Positions 14,345 to 22,396 of a stretch of 64,000 bases of DNA are shown here, in pieces. Source of the DNA: an uncultured Bacteroidia bacterium (GTDB lineage: Bacteria; Bacteroidota; Bacteroidia; Bacteroidales; UBA932); NCBI GenBank assembly GCA_902782225.1, contig CACZMF010000001.1, positions 62,001-126,000 of the forward strand. Direction: 5' to 3'. How positions within the stretch are numbered: position 1 is the first letter of the stretch; every line of letters begins with the position of its first letter. The notes beneath the pieces are model-generated. The model worked only from the letters and a program-made list of their open reading frames with translations. It was not told where the DNA came from and made no database searches. The position numbers were made by a program, and so were the translations under genes.

Positions 14345-17173
14345 ATGCCTGAAATGTCAACCCGTTTTGTCCCCAAGCACAAAGGAGACAAAAACCCGAA
14401 CCCGAAACTTCTTAAATTCGTCCGTCACGTCACAGACCGTATTCCAGGCAAGATAAAGATGACCACCGACGCCCCCGAGTACTGGGGGCTCGCGTGCATT
14501 TTCGAAGACGAAATGGACGCCGCCACGAGGGAAGCCTCCCTCGACCTGCTGCTGGACATGCTTCCGCCCAACTTCTTCAAGGTCAGGGAACACCGCAGCT
14601 ACGCACTGCTCCACGAATGGAACGCCAAAAAGCACTATACCCCCGACGACAAGTCCTTCGACGAACTGCTCGACAAGCTGTCCTATTTCGGCATGCTGGA
14701 GTATGACTACGGCGACAAGTACACCAAGGACGGCCCCGTGCCCGGCACCACCTACAACCGTGAGGACAGGATCTACTGGGTGCCTATGTTCGTGCCCGGT
14801 TCCGCCGAGTACACGAACATGAACACCGACCTGATGGACAAGCATCCGGAGCTCGCCATGTTCTTCGAGCGCATGACCTTCCTCCCCCTGGAGAAGATCA
14901 CCCCGATGGTCCCTATGGGCGGCTCTGGCATAGGCATGCACGTTATTCCCGTGGAGAAGGCAATCAGCATGGAGAACCAGTCCGTGGACATAGAGCACAT
15001 CTCATACTGGCTCAAGAAGTATGAAGGGCACCTCGGAGTGGGCATCTGCTCCTGCCGCTACGGCCGCAAGAAGCTCGACGAGGGCTGCGCCGACGACTAC
15101 CGCGACTGGTGCATCGGCGTGGGTGACATGGCCGACTACCTGGCCGAGACCGGCCGCGGCCACTACATCACCTACGACGAGTGCATGAAGATACTCAAGA
15201 TAGCCGAAGACAACGGCTTCGTGCACCAGGTCACCAACATCGACGGCGAGGGCAAGATTTTCGCTATATGCAACTGCAACGTGAAGATATGCAACGCTTT
15301 GCGCACCTCCCAGCTGTTCAATACCCCCAACATGTCCCGCAGCGCATATGTGGCGAAGGTAGATCCGAAGAACTGCGTGGCCTGCGGCCGCTGCGTGGAA
15401 TACTGCCCCGCAGGCGCGGTGAAGCTCGGCCAGAAGCTCTGCACGGGCAAGGGCGCCATCGAGTATCCCAGGCAGGAACTTCCCGACGCCGTCAAGTGGG
15501 GCCCGGAGAAATGGAACGAAGACTACCGCGACCGCAACCGCATCAACTGCTACCCGACCGGCACTTCGCCATGCAAGACCGCCTGCCCGGCCCATATTGC
15601 CGTGCAGGGCTACCTGAAGAAGGCCGCCGAGGGCAAATACCGTGAGGCCCTGGAGCTTATCAAGCGCGAGAATCCGTTCCTGGCAGTCTGCGGACGCATC
15701 TGCAACCGCCGTTGCGAGGATGCCTGCACGCGCGGCACCGTGGACCAGCCGGTCGCCATCGACGCCGTGAAGAAATTCATCGCCGAGCAGGATCTCAACG
15801 CCGAGCACCGCTTCGTGCCCGAAATCAATATTGCATCCAGCGTGCAGAAGCGCTGGGACGAGAAGATAGCCATCATCGGCGGCGGCCCCGCCGGCCTCAG
15901 CTGCGCCTACTACCTGGCTTCCGTCGGCTATCTCCCGACCGTGTTCGAAAAGAACGAAGAGCCCGGCGGAATGCTCCGCTACGGCATACCTTCATATAAG
16001 CTCGAGAAAGACGTCATCAAGGCCGAAATCGACATCATGCGCGAAATCGGCGTGGAGATCAGGACCGGCGTCGAGGTGGGCAAGGACATCACCATAGCCC
16101 AGCTTCGCGAGCAGGGCTACAAGGGCTTCTACGTGGCCATCGGCTGCCAGGGCGGCCGTCTGCCCGGCATCCCCGGCGAGACCCTCGAAGGCACCACCAC
16201 CGCCATAGACTTCCTCCACGAAGCCAATTGCGGAAAGGTGAAGGTGAGCGGCAAGGTGGTTGTGGTGGGCGGTGGCAACGTCGCTATCGATGCGGCCCGC
16301 GTGGCCCTTCGCAGCGGCGCCTCCCAGGTCACGATGCTCTCGCTCGAGACCGAGGACATCATGCCCGCATCCCTCGAGGAGCGCCGCGAGGCCCGTGAAG
16401 ACGGGGTGGTGATCAATCCCGGCTGGGGCCCGAAGGAAGTGCTCGGCGATGGCAAGGTCAGCGGCATCGTGTTCAAGAAGTGCACCTCCGTTTTCAACGC
16501 AGAGCACAAGTTTGCTCCCGAATACGATGAGAATGAGCTCATTACCCTCGACGCCGACATGGTCATCTTCGCCATCGGACAGACCGTCGTGCTCAAGGAC
16601 CTCCTGAAAGACACCAAGGTGGAATTCTTCCGCGGAGTCTATCCCGTGGCCGACAAGCTGACCTACCAGACCGCAGAGCCCGACATCTTCGTGGGCGGCG
16701 ACGTCTTCACCGGCCCCAAGTTCGCGATCGACGCCATAGCTGCCGGCAAGGAGGCCGCCGAGTCGCTCCACCGCTATGTGCAGCACGGCCATATGACCAT
16801 AGGCCGCAACAGGCGTGACTTCATAGAGCTCGACAAGAAAGACATCGTGCTCGAGTCCTACGACAATTCGTCCCGCCAGGAGCCCGGAGTGGAGCCGAAG
16901 GAGAATCCGTTCCGCGACTACCACCTCACCCTCACCGAGGAGCAGGTGCGCAAGGAGACGGCCCGCTGCCTGGGCTGCGGCGCATCCGTGGTGGATCCCA
17001 ACAAGTGCATTGGCTGCGGCATCTGCACCACCAAGTGCGGTTTCGACGCCATCCACCTCTACCGCGAGCATCCCGAGGCCAGCCATTTCGTGACTTCCGA
17101 AGACAAGTTCAGCGGCATCCTGCCGTACATGATCAAGCGCGGCTCGCGCCTCCTGTTCAAGAAGAAGCAGTAA
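14345..17173 (+). CDS. Large Fe-S / FAD NAD(P)-dependent oxidoreductase (GltD-like)
   Basis: A 942-residue multidomain redox protein between hypB and hypA. The first 320 residues are not recognised but contain Cys-rich motifs (GVGICSCRYGRKK, ICNCNVKICN). Then follow a 4Fe-4S ferredoxin motif (CVACGRCVEYCPAG), a Fer4_20-type domain (CKTACPAH, CGRICNRRCEDACTRG), a GltD-like FAD site (IIGGGPAGLSCAYYL), a second dinucleotide site (VVVGGGNVAIDAARVA), the closing FAD motif IFVGGDVFTGP and a C-terminal ferredoxin motif (CIGCGICTTKCGF). It probably moves electrons between NAD(P)H and ferredoxin or a partner; the placement suggests a hydrogenase-linked electron unit or a maturation reductase. The start at 14345 follows the hypB stop by 10 bases; the hypA start overlaps its stop (TAATG). 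Confidence 0.85.
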   Translation: MPEMSTRFVPKHKGDKNPNPKLLKFVRHVTDRIPGKIKMTTDAPEYWGLACIFEDEMDAATREASLDLLLDMLPPNFFKVREHRSYALLHEWNAKKHYTPDDKSFDELLDKLSYFGMLEYDYGDKYTKDGPVPGTTYNREDRIYWVPMFVPGSAEYTNMNTDLMDKHPELAMFFERMTFLPLEKITPMVPMGGSGIGMHVIPVEKAISMENQSVDIEHISYWLKKYEGHLGVGICSCRYGRKKLDEGCADDYRDWCIGVGDMADYLAETGRGHYITYDECMKILKIAEDNGFVHQVTNIDGEGKIFAICNCNVKICNALRTSQLFNTPNMSRSAYVAKVDPKNCVACGRCVEYCPAGAVKLGQKLCTGKGAIEYPRQELPDAVKWGPEKWNEDYRDRNRINCYPTGTSPCKTACPAHIAVQGYLKKAAEGKYREALELIKRENPFLAVCGRICNRRCEDACTRGTVDQPVAIDAVKKFIAEQDLNAEHRFVPEINIASSVQKRWDEKIAIIGGGPAGLSCAYYLASVGYLPTVFEKNEEPGGMLRYGIPSYKLEKDVIKAEIDIMREIGVEIRTGVEVGKDITIAQLREQGYKGFYVAIGCQGGRLPGIPGETLEGTTTAIDFLHEANCGKVKVSGKVVVVGGGNVAIDAARVALRSGASQVTMLSLETEDIMPASLEERREAREDGVVINPGWGPKEVLGDGKVSGIVFKKCTSVFNAEHKFAPEYDENELITLDADMVIFAIGQTVVLKDLLKDTKVEFFRGVYPVADKLTYQTAEPDIFVGGDVFTGPKFAIDAIAAGKEAAESLHRYVQHGHMTIGRNRRDFIELDKKDIVLESYDNSSRQEPGVEPKENPFRDYHLTLTEEQVRKETARCLGCGASVVDPNKCIGCGICTTKCGFDAIHLYREHPEASHFVTSEDKFSGILPYMIKRGSRLLFKKKQ

Positions 17174-17514
17174 TGCACGAACTCGGAATAGTCTTTTACA
17201 TCATCCGCGACGTCAAGGAGGCGGCCCGGGAGCACGGTGTGGAGCACGTCAATGCCGTTGTGATGAACATCGGCGAGGTGTCCACCGTGGTGCCCGAATA
17301 CCTGACCGACTGCTGGCGCTGGGCCGCCGACAAGGAGGAGCTGCTCAAGGGCTGCGCCCTCAAGGTCAACATCATCCCGGCTGTGACCAGGTGCGACGGC
17401 TGCGGCGCCGAATACGGCACCGTGGCGCACGGAAAGACCTGCCCGGTGTGCGGCAGCGACCAGACTTGGCTGCTGCGCGGCAATGAAGTGGAAATCAAAG
17501 AAATAGAAGTTTGA
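17173..17514 (+). CDS. hypA: HypA nickel metallochaperone
   Basis: A 113-residue HypA. The N-terminus MHELGIV carries the nickel-binding Met-His-Glu needed at positions 1-3, which fixes the start at 17173. The zinc ribbon is visible as CDGCGAEYG and CPVCGSD (two CxxC pairs), and the family motif GEVSTVVPEYL is present. It partners HypB in nickel insertion. It is the last gene of the operon that begins with the TapB-like protein. Confidence 0.92.
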   Translation: MHELGIVFYIIRDVKEAAREHGVEHVNAVVMNIGEVSTVVPEYLTDCWRWAADKEELLKGCALKVNIIPAVTRCDGCGAEYGTVAHGKTCPVCGSDQTWLLRGNEVEIKEIEV

Positions 17515-17553
17515 ATTGTTTTAATAACACTTTAATTACTAACAAAAAATCCT

Positions 17554-18651
17554 ATGTTTTTTCAAGTTTACGGGGCTAACGCCCTCTCTCAGTGGGGAAT
17601 GCTGCTGGTAGTGCTTGCCGGCCTCATCCTCTTCAATGAATTCGCCCGCCGCACCAAGTTCGGCGGCATCTTCACCTTCCTGGTGATCCCTCTGGCCCTC
17701 ACCGCCTACTTCCTCGCCATCTGGATCGGCGTGAAGACCGGCGCCCAGTGGGCCCTCGAGAACCAGACCCATGTCTATATGGCCGGCTGGTTCCACTACG
17801 CCAAGCTCTATGCGGCCACTGCCGGATGTATCGGCTTCATGATGATCAAGTACAAGTGGGGCATCGGTGCCAAGCACTGGTTCAAGCCCTTCCCGTTCAT
17901 CATCGTGGCCATCAACATCCTGATCGCCTGCGTCTCCGACTTCGAGAGCGCCGTGATGGGATGGAACAAGTGGTGGCTCACCTCCGAAGGCGTATGGCAG
18001 TACGGCGGCTGGCACAACGTGATGAACGGTGTGGCCGGTCTGATCAACATCTTCTGCATGACCGCCTGGTGGAACGTCTATCCTTCCAAGGACAAGAAGG
18101 ATATGATCTGGGCCGATATGACCTGGGTCTATATCGTCGTGTACGATATCTGGAACTTCGCCTACACCTACAACTGCCTGCCTACACACAGCTGGTACTG
18201 CGGTATCGCCCTGCTCCTCGCTCCCACCATCGCAGCTCTCTGCTGGAACCGTGGCGGCTGGATCCAGAACCGCGCCAACACCCTGGCTATCTGGTGTATG
18301 TTCGCACAGGTGTTCCCCCTGTTCCAGGAGACCTTCAAGAACGGTCAGCAGTGGTTCAGCTGGGCAACCCTTCCGGTGCTCTATCCCCAGGGAGTCGCCA
18401 CCATCGAGCAGCTTTATGCCGCTGCCGGCGGTGAGGCCGCAGTGATCGGCACTACCGTGGATCCTTCCGTGGTCGCCGCCAACCCGACCATGATGACCGT
18501 CATCAGCGCCCTCGCCCTCGTGACCAACGCAGTGGCCCTCTGCTACATCATCCTCCAGTCACGCAAGCGCCACATAAATCCTTACAAGGAAGACGTCTTC
18601 GTGAACCAGAAGTACTACAAGGATGCAGTTGCCCGCGCCGAAATGGCCTGA
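17554..18651 (+). CDS. Polytopic membrane protein, DUF5692-like
   Basis: A 365-residue integral membrane protein with about nine hydrophobic segments and many Trp residues (GWNKWWLTSEGVWQYGGW, DMTWVYIVVYDIWNFAY). It resembles the DUF5692 family known mostly from anaerobic gut bacteria; the function is unknown. The cytoplasmic C-terminus is basic then acidic (SRKRHINPYKEDVF). TTTG at the hypA stop and an A/T-rich stretch lie in the 39-base gap, so it may have its own promoter. A strong bidirectional terminator follows. Confidence 0.7.
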   Translation: MFFQVYGANALSQWGMLLVVLAGLILFNEFARRTKFGGIFTFLVIPLALTAYFLAIWIGVKTGAQWALENQTHVYMAGWFHYAKLYAATAGCIGFMMIKYKWGIGAKHWFKPFPFIIVAINILIACVSDFESAVMGWNKWWLTSEGVWQYGGWHNVMNGVAGLINIFCMTAWWNVYPSKDKKDMIWADMTWVYIVVYDIWNFAYTYNCLPTHSWYCGIALLLAPTIAALCWNRGGWIQNRANTLAIWCMFAQVFPLFQETFKNGQQWFSWATLPVLYPQGVATIEQLYAAAGGEAAVIGTTVDPSVVAANPTMMTVISALALVTNAVALCYIILQSRKRHINPYKEDVFVNQKYYKDAVARAEMA

Positions 18652-18664
18652 GTGCTTGCTGCCC

Positions 18665-18708
18665 ATAAATAGAACAAGCGGTCCACGGGGACCGCTTGTT
18701 CTATTTAT
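18665..18708. terminator. Bidirectional terminator between converging genes
   Basis: A perfect inverted repeat with 20-base arms and a 4-base loop (arms include ACAAGCGGTCC and GGACCGCTTGT), flanked by A/T-rich ends that would give U-tracts in either direction. It lies between the converging DUF5692-like gene and the CPBP protease gene and overlaps the latter's stop codon. Confidence 0.9.
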
Positions 18709-19343
18709 ATCGGGAGCCAGACAAATACCAGCGCATCCCACAGGGCGTGGCTGATTATCAGCGCAGGAAGGGCCTTGGGGCATAGCCGGTAGATGAAACC
18801 CCACACGGCGCCTGCCACCAGCGCCGCTATTATCAGCATGAAGTTCAGCGACCAGATGTGCACGAGAGCGTAGATAAGCACCGTGGAGAGGAACGCCAGG
18901 TCGGCAGGGTACTTCCGGCCTTTGAAAAGACGGCTGAAAGTGCGCTGCACATAGCCCCTCCAGAAGAATTCTTCTGCAGGCCCTATGACGAGCAGCAGCA
19001 GTGCGGCGATTGCGCCCACAGGCAGCCCGCTCTTCATTGAATATATTGAATCCACCCCGGGACGGGCGAAGTCGAAGAGCCAGGCCGACACCTTGTCTCC
19101 GATCCAGAATATGCCCCACAGGGCAAAGGCGATCGCAATGCCTCCGGCTATCTGCAGCAGCGGCTTTTCGACCACGATCCTCTCTTTCTGCCGGAAGGCC
19201 AGCGCGAGCCCGGTCAGGGTCAGGGCGGCGCAGGACATGGTGATCCAGAAATTGGTCAGCCCCTTGGTCCAGGGGCTGAACATATAGAACCAGAGCAATG
19301 CGGCCACCGCTATGGCGATGGCCAGTCTGCGGCCGTCTTTCAC
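18705..19343 (-). CDS. CPBP family intramembrane metalloprotease
   Basis: A 212-residue membrane protein with the CPBP (CAAX/Rce1-type) active-site motifs: EEFFWRGYVQR (motif 1, EExxxR), then H in LVHIWSLNF (motif 2) and ISHALWDA (motif 3). It starts with GTG at 19343, overlapping the upstream prenyltransferase stop by four bases (GTGA), so translation is probably coupled; codons further upstream belong to that gene. These proteases may process prenylated or signal-type peptides; the pairing with a UbiA-type prenyltransferase is suggestive but unproven. Confidence 0.85.
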   Translation of the reverse strand: MKDGRRLAIAIAVAALLWFYMFSPWTKGLTNFWITMSCAALTLTGLALAFRQKERIVVEKPLLQIAGGIAIAFALWGIFWIGDKVSAWLFDFARPGVDSIYSMKSGLPVGAIAALLLLVIGPAEEFFWRGYVQRTFSRLFKGRKYPADLAFLSTVLIYALVHIWSLNFMLIIAALVAGAVWGFIYRLCPKALPALIISHALWDALVFVWLPI

Positions 19344-20242
19344 AGGAATGCAGCTACCAGGAGACCAACGGACAGAAGACTGGAGAACACCAGCTGGAGC
19401 TGGGCGGAACCGAGATCCAGGCCCTCCATTGCCTTGATGCCTTCGGTCTTGAAGGTGGAGGCTTTCTTGAAATTCTTCCAGGCCGGAATGGCGGCAATGA
19501 GCGAAAGGAGGGCCAGCGGATGCAGGCGCCCCACGGCCACGGCTCCAATGATGCACAGGAACGGGACGGCCATATAGACGCGGTAGAGTATGCTGGAGGC
19601 CTTGCCGCCAATAACCATCGCGAAGGTCTTGATGCCGGCAGCGCGGTCGGATTCGATGTCGGAGGTGTTGTTGGCATGGAGCACGGACACCGTGATGATG
19701 CCTATCGGCAGCGACAACACGAGCGCATCCCAGTAGAAATCACCGGTGATGGCGACGGCGGTGCCGAGCACCGTGAGCACGCCGAAGATGATGAAGATGT
19801 CCAGGTCGCCGAGGGCATGGTACTTGAGTAAGGAGTAGGCGAGCGTCAGGACCACACCTATGCCTCCGACAATGAGCAACTTGGGAGTCGTGAGCAGTAC
19901 TATGGCCACTCCGATGCAGCAACCCACGGCGAAGAGCAGGGCGCTGAACCACAGGTACTCCTTGGGCTCGAACTGCTTGAACACCAGGAAGGGCACGGGG
20001 CAGGATTCCTCATTGTCCACTCCGCTGCGGTGGTCGGACCAGTCGCTGAGCACGTTGCCGGCTGCGTGGAGTATCACCACGCCCAGCACGGAGAGGAGGA
20101 ACACCGCAATCGGTTTGACTTCCAGGGGCACCAGGCCTATGCTGCAAAGATAAGCGAAAGTGGCTACTACTGGCATTGCCGAGACAGGGAAAGACCAGTA
20201 ACGGGTCACTGCAAACCACTCTTTCAAGCTGTGTTTTTTCAT
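19340..20242 (-). CDS. UbiA-family prenyltransferase (MenA-like)
   Basis: A 300-residue membrane protein with about eight helices and both aspartate-rich motifs of the UbiA superfamily: NVLSDWSDHRSGVD (about 62-75) and DIESDRAAGIKT (about 194-205), which bind magnesium-prenyl diphosphate. By size and sequence style it is closest to 1,4-dihydroxy-2-naphthoate prenyltransferase (MenA, menaquinone synthesis), but other quinone or haem-related members are possible. It forms a two-gene operon with the CPBP protease and has a good promoter 55 bases upstream. Confidence 0.8.
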   Translation of the reverse strand: MKKHSLKEWFAVTRYWSFPVSAMPVVATFAYLCSIGLVPLEVKPIAVFLLSVLGVVILHAAGNVLSDWSDHRSGVDNEESCPVPFLVFKQFEPKEYLWFSALLFAVGCCIGVAIVLLTTPKLLIVGGIGVVLTLAYSLLKYHALGDLDIFIIFGVLTVLGTAVAITGDFYWDALVLSLPIGIITVSVLHANNTSDIESDRAAGIKTFAMVIGGKASSILYRVYMAVPFLCIIGAVAVGRLHPLALLSLIAAIPAWKNFKKASTFKTEGIKAMEGLDLGSAQLQLVFSSLLSVGLLVAAFL

Positions 20243-20296
20243 TGAACGAAAAGCTATTCTTTGGAGAGTTAATACTTATGTATAGTTAAAACAATG

Positions 20297-20327
20297 TAAA
20301 GTTACAACGCAAATAAAACATATGCAA
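20297..20327 (-). promoter_or_regulatory. Promoter of the prenyltransferase operon
   Basis: On the minus strand TTGC (20327-20324) and TAACTTTA (20304-20297) are 19 bases apart, one base from the TAnnTTTG consensus. Confidence 0.45.
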
Positions 20328-20354
20328 GTTTTTGATTTTAGAAACGACCTACAT

Positions 20355-20438
20355 CGACAGAGGTGTCCCGGTTTTTGGGACACCTCTGTCGTTTTCGCCG
20401 TATTTTGCAGGAGGTGTCCGTGTTGCCGGGACACCTCC
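20355..20438. repeat. REP hairpin pair, copy 1 (order A-B)
   Basis: Hairpin A: CGACAGAGGTGTCCC (20355-20369) and its exact complement (20377-20391) around loop GGTTTTT. Hairpin B: GGAGGTGTCC (20410-20419) and complement (20429-20438) around loop GTGTTGCCG. The two share the core GGTGTCC/GGACACC. They lie on the 3' side of the RAYT gene and are mirrored by a pair on its other side. Confidence 0.9.
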
Positions 20439-20441
20439 ATC

Positions 20442-20482
20442 GGTAGTGTTTGGTAGTGTTTCATTGAGTGTAGGTAGTGTTT
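20442..20482. repeat. Three copies of GGTAGTGTTT
   Basis: GGTAGTGTTT occurs at 20442-20451, directly again at 20452-20461, and at 20473-20482, between REP hairpin B and the RAYT stop. TTTCAT follows the last two copies. Confidence 0.6.
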
Positions 20483-20522
20483 CATCGAGGGTGTCTGGAT
20501 CCCCTGATTGGGGCCGACAACA

Positions 20523-21398
20523 TCAGACATTGTCAAGAAGTCTGGAAACCTCTTTATATGACAAGCCACACACACGTGCAAGCTGGTGCGTGTCGGCGCT
20601 GAAACGGAACCGGAGTTGACGCAGTATCTCAACCTGCTCATTTATGGAAAGCATTTCAAACGACTTCTTGTCGAACAGTGTCCTGCACAATTCATTGACG
20701 GCCGGCAAAATGATTTGGTCGCGAAAAGACGGAAGATTACTGTCCGTGGACTCAAGTCTCATTTTTGCCTTGGAAGAATTCCGGTAAAAATAATCCAACC
20801 GCTGGGGTGTTTTGAAACAGTCCTCAACAGCTTTGACATTCACATACGATTCCGGAAGTATGTAACCGTCTCCAGAGACAATCCAATCATCCGGAAGGGA
20901 GATACCCTCACTATGAAGCATCCTTTTGAGGGCCCGACCGGACATATCCCCAACCCGGATTCCGTCTTTTTTCAAAGACGGGTTGAAAAACACATTCCCG
21001 GTGCCCCACGGATACTGGCAGGGGTGCGAGCAGATATTAGCCGCCACGCAATTCATCTGCACATACGCATAGGCCCTCTCCGGAGCTTCATCGGCAAACT
21101 CGATTACCTTCACATCCACTTTGTTGTTCCGTAGGAATTCCCTGACGCCATATTTCCGCCTGACATACTGCGAGTATCGCCGCTTGAACTGGTTGATGAA
21201 CGAAATGACGTCTTCCCGCTTTCCATACAGCACAAAATGAACGTGGTTGGACATTAGAATAAACACCAAAACGGTGACATTGGAAAACTTTGCGGCAAGG
21301 ACTGCCACATAATTCATACCGACTCTGAAGTCGTCTTCGGAGCGAAACCATACCGTGCTTTCAAGATGCTCCGTGCTTATCAAATACAATTTCCTCAT
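20523..21398 (-). CDS. REP-associated tyrosine transposase (RAYT, Y1_Tnp)
   Basis: A 291-residue single-strand transposase of the HUH/Y1 class. The HUH motif is ILMSNHVHFVLYG (His52, His54), and the candidate catalytic Tyr lies in FKRRYSQYVRRKYG (Tyr75 or Tyr78). The conserved YVQMNCVAANICSHPCQYPWGTG region is the RAYT equivalent of the family's W-S block. The C-terminus (INEQVEILRQLRFRFSADTHQLARVCGLSYKEVSRLL) looks like a helix-turn-helix, a recurring addition in Bacteroidetes members. It is flanked on both sides by REP hairpin pairs in opposite orientation, the expected target and product of such an enzyme, so gene plus hairpins form one 'REPtron'. The frame is intact and has a full promoter. 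Confidence 0.9.
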   Translation of the reverse strand: MRKLYLISTEHLESTVWFRSEDDFRVGMNYVAVLAAKFSNVTVLVFILMSNHVHFVLYGKREDVISFINQFKRRYSQYVRRKYGVREFLRNNKVDVKVIEFADEAPERAYAYVQMNCVAANICSHPCQYPWGTGNVFFNPSLKKDGIRVGDMSGRALKRMLHSEGISLPDDWIVSGDGYILPESYVNVKAVEDCFKTPQRLDYFYRNSSKAKMRLESTDSNLPSFRDQIILPAVNELCRTLFDKKSFEMLSINEQVEILRQLRFRFSADTHQLARVCGLSYKEVSRLLDNV

Positions 21399-21431
21399 AG
21401 TTTAAGCTCCGGATTCTTATTCCGGATTGGA

Positions 21432-21462
21432 CAAAGATATCAAATTCCAGGAACTATAGCAA
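21432..21462 (-). promoter_or_regulatory. Promoter of the RAYT gene
   Basis: TTGC (21462-21459) and TATCTTTG (21439-21432) are 19 bases apart on the minus strand, an exact TAnnTTTG match, 33 bases before the ATG. Confidence 0.5.
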
Positions 21463-21503
21463 CCCTTTTATGGGTTTTTCCAAATCATCTTCCATTGCGG
21501 TGT

Positions 21504-21587
21504 GGGAGGTGTCCAAAAATCAAGGACACCTCCCGCAAAAAGCCCAGATATTGACAGAGGTGTCCCAAAAACCGGGACACCTCTGTC
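21504..21587. repeat. REP hairpin pair, copy 2 (order B-A, inverted relative to copy 1)
   Basis: Hairpin B': GGGAGGTGTCC (21504-21514) and complement (21524-21534) around AAAAATCAA. Hairpin A: GACAGAGGTGTCCC (21553-21566) and complement (21574-21587) around AAAAACC, the reverse complement of the loop in copy 1. Together with copy 1 it brackets the RAYT gene as an inverted pair. Confidence 0.9.
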
Positions 21588-21661
21588 GATGCGCACTCAT
21601 TTCAAAACATTTCGGAACGCTCTCTCTGCGGGCTCCTGTATAGAGCGCTGATTTCGGAAGG

Positions 21662-22390
21662 CTAGAAGATCGCGATAAAGCAGAGGGCTGCCAGGAGGCA
21701 ACCGACCACAGGGCCGGCTACCGGCACCCAGCTGTAGGACCATCCGCTGCTGCGCTTGCCGCGGATGGGAAGTATCGCATGGGCGAGGCGCGGGGCAAGG
21801 TCACGGGCAGGGTTGATTGCATAGCCGGTAGCGCCGCCCAGAGACATACCGATGGCCATGATGAGGCAGGTCACGGGGAAGGCTCCGAGAGAGCCCATGC
21901 CGAGGGTGGGGGTATTTTCGGCGGTGGCGAACATCAGGATCACGAAGACCAGCAGCCAGCTGGCGAGGGCCTCGCAGAAGAAGTTGCGCCACACATTGCG
22001 GATTGCAGGCATGGTGCAGAAGACCCCAAGTTTGGTGTCGGCATCTTCGGTGGCGTCGAAATGATCCTTGTAGAACAGATACACTGCGATGGCGCCGAGG
22101 AATCCGCCGACCATCTGTGCTGCGATGTAGGGCAGCACATCGGCCCAGGCGAAACTGCCGGCCGCGGCAAGGCCTATGGTCACCGCAGGGTTGAGATGGG
22201 CCCCGGAATACGGGCCGGCGATGAACACGCCGCACATCACGGCGAAGCCCCAGCCGAGGGTGATGACGGCCCAGCCGCCGCCGAGTCCCTTGGACTTCCT
22301 GAGGGTAGTACAGGCGACAACTCCGTCGCCGAGAAGGATCAGCACGAAGGTGCCGATCAGTTCAAACAGACACTTAGTCAACAGTTCCAT
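21662..22390 (-). CDS. glpF: Glycerol facilitator / aquaglyceroporin
   Basis: A 242-residue MIP-family channel with both signature loops, GAHLNPAVTIG (first NPA) and GYAINPARDLAPR (second NPA), and six hydrophobic helices. The Asp directly after NPAR (NPARD) is typical of glycerol-conducting members rather than strict water channels. It lies 6 bases after the glycerol kinase gene and would feed it glycerol, which the kinase traps as glycerol-3-phosphate. Confidence 0.93.
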   Translation of the reverse strand: MELLTKCLFELIGTFVLILLGDGVVACTTLRKSKGLGGGWAVITLGWGFAVMCGVFIAGPYSGAHLNPAVTIGLAAAGSFAWADVLPYIAAQMVGGFLGAIAVYLFYKDHFDATEDADTKLGVFCTMPAIRNVWRNFFCEALASWLLVFVILMFATAENTPTLGMGSLGAFPVTCLIMAIGMSLGGATGYAINPARDLAPRLAHAILPIRGKRSSGWSYSWVPVAGPVVGCLLAALCFIAIF

Positions 22391-22396
22391 ATGTCA

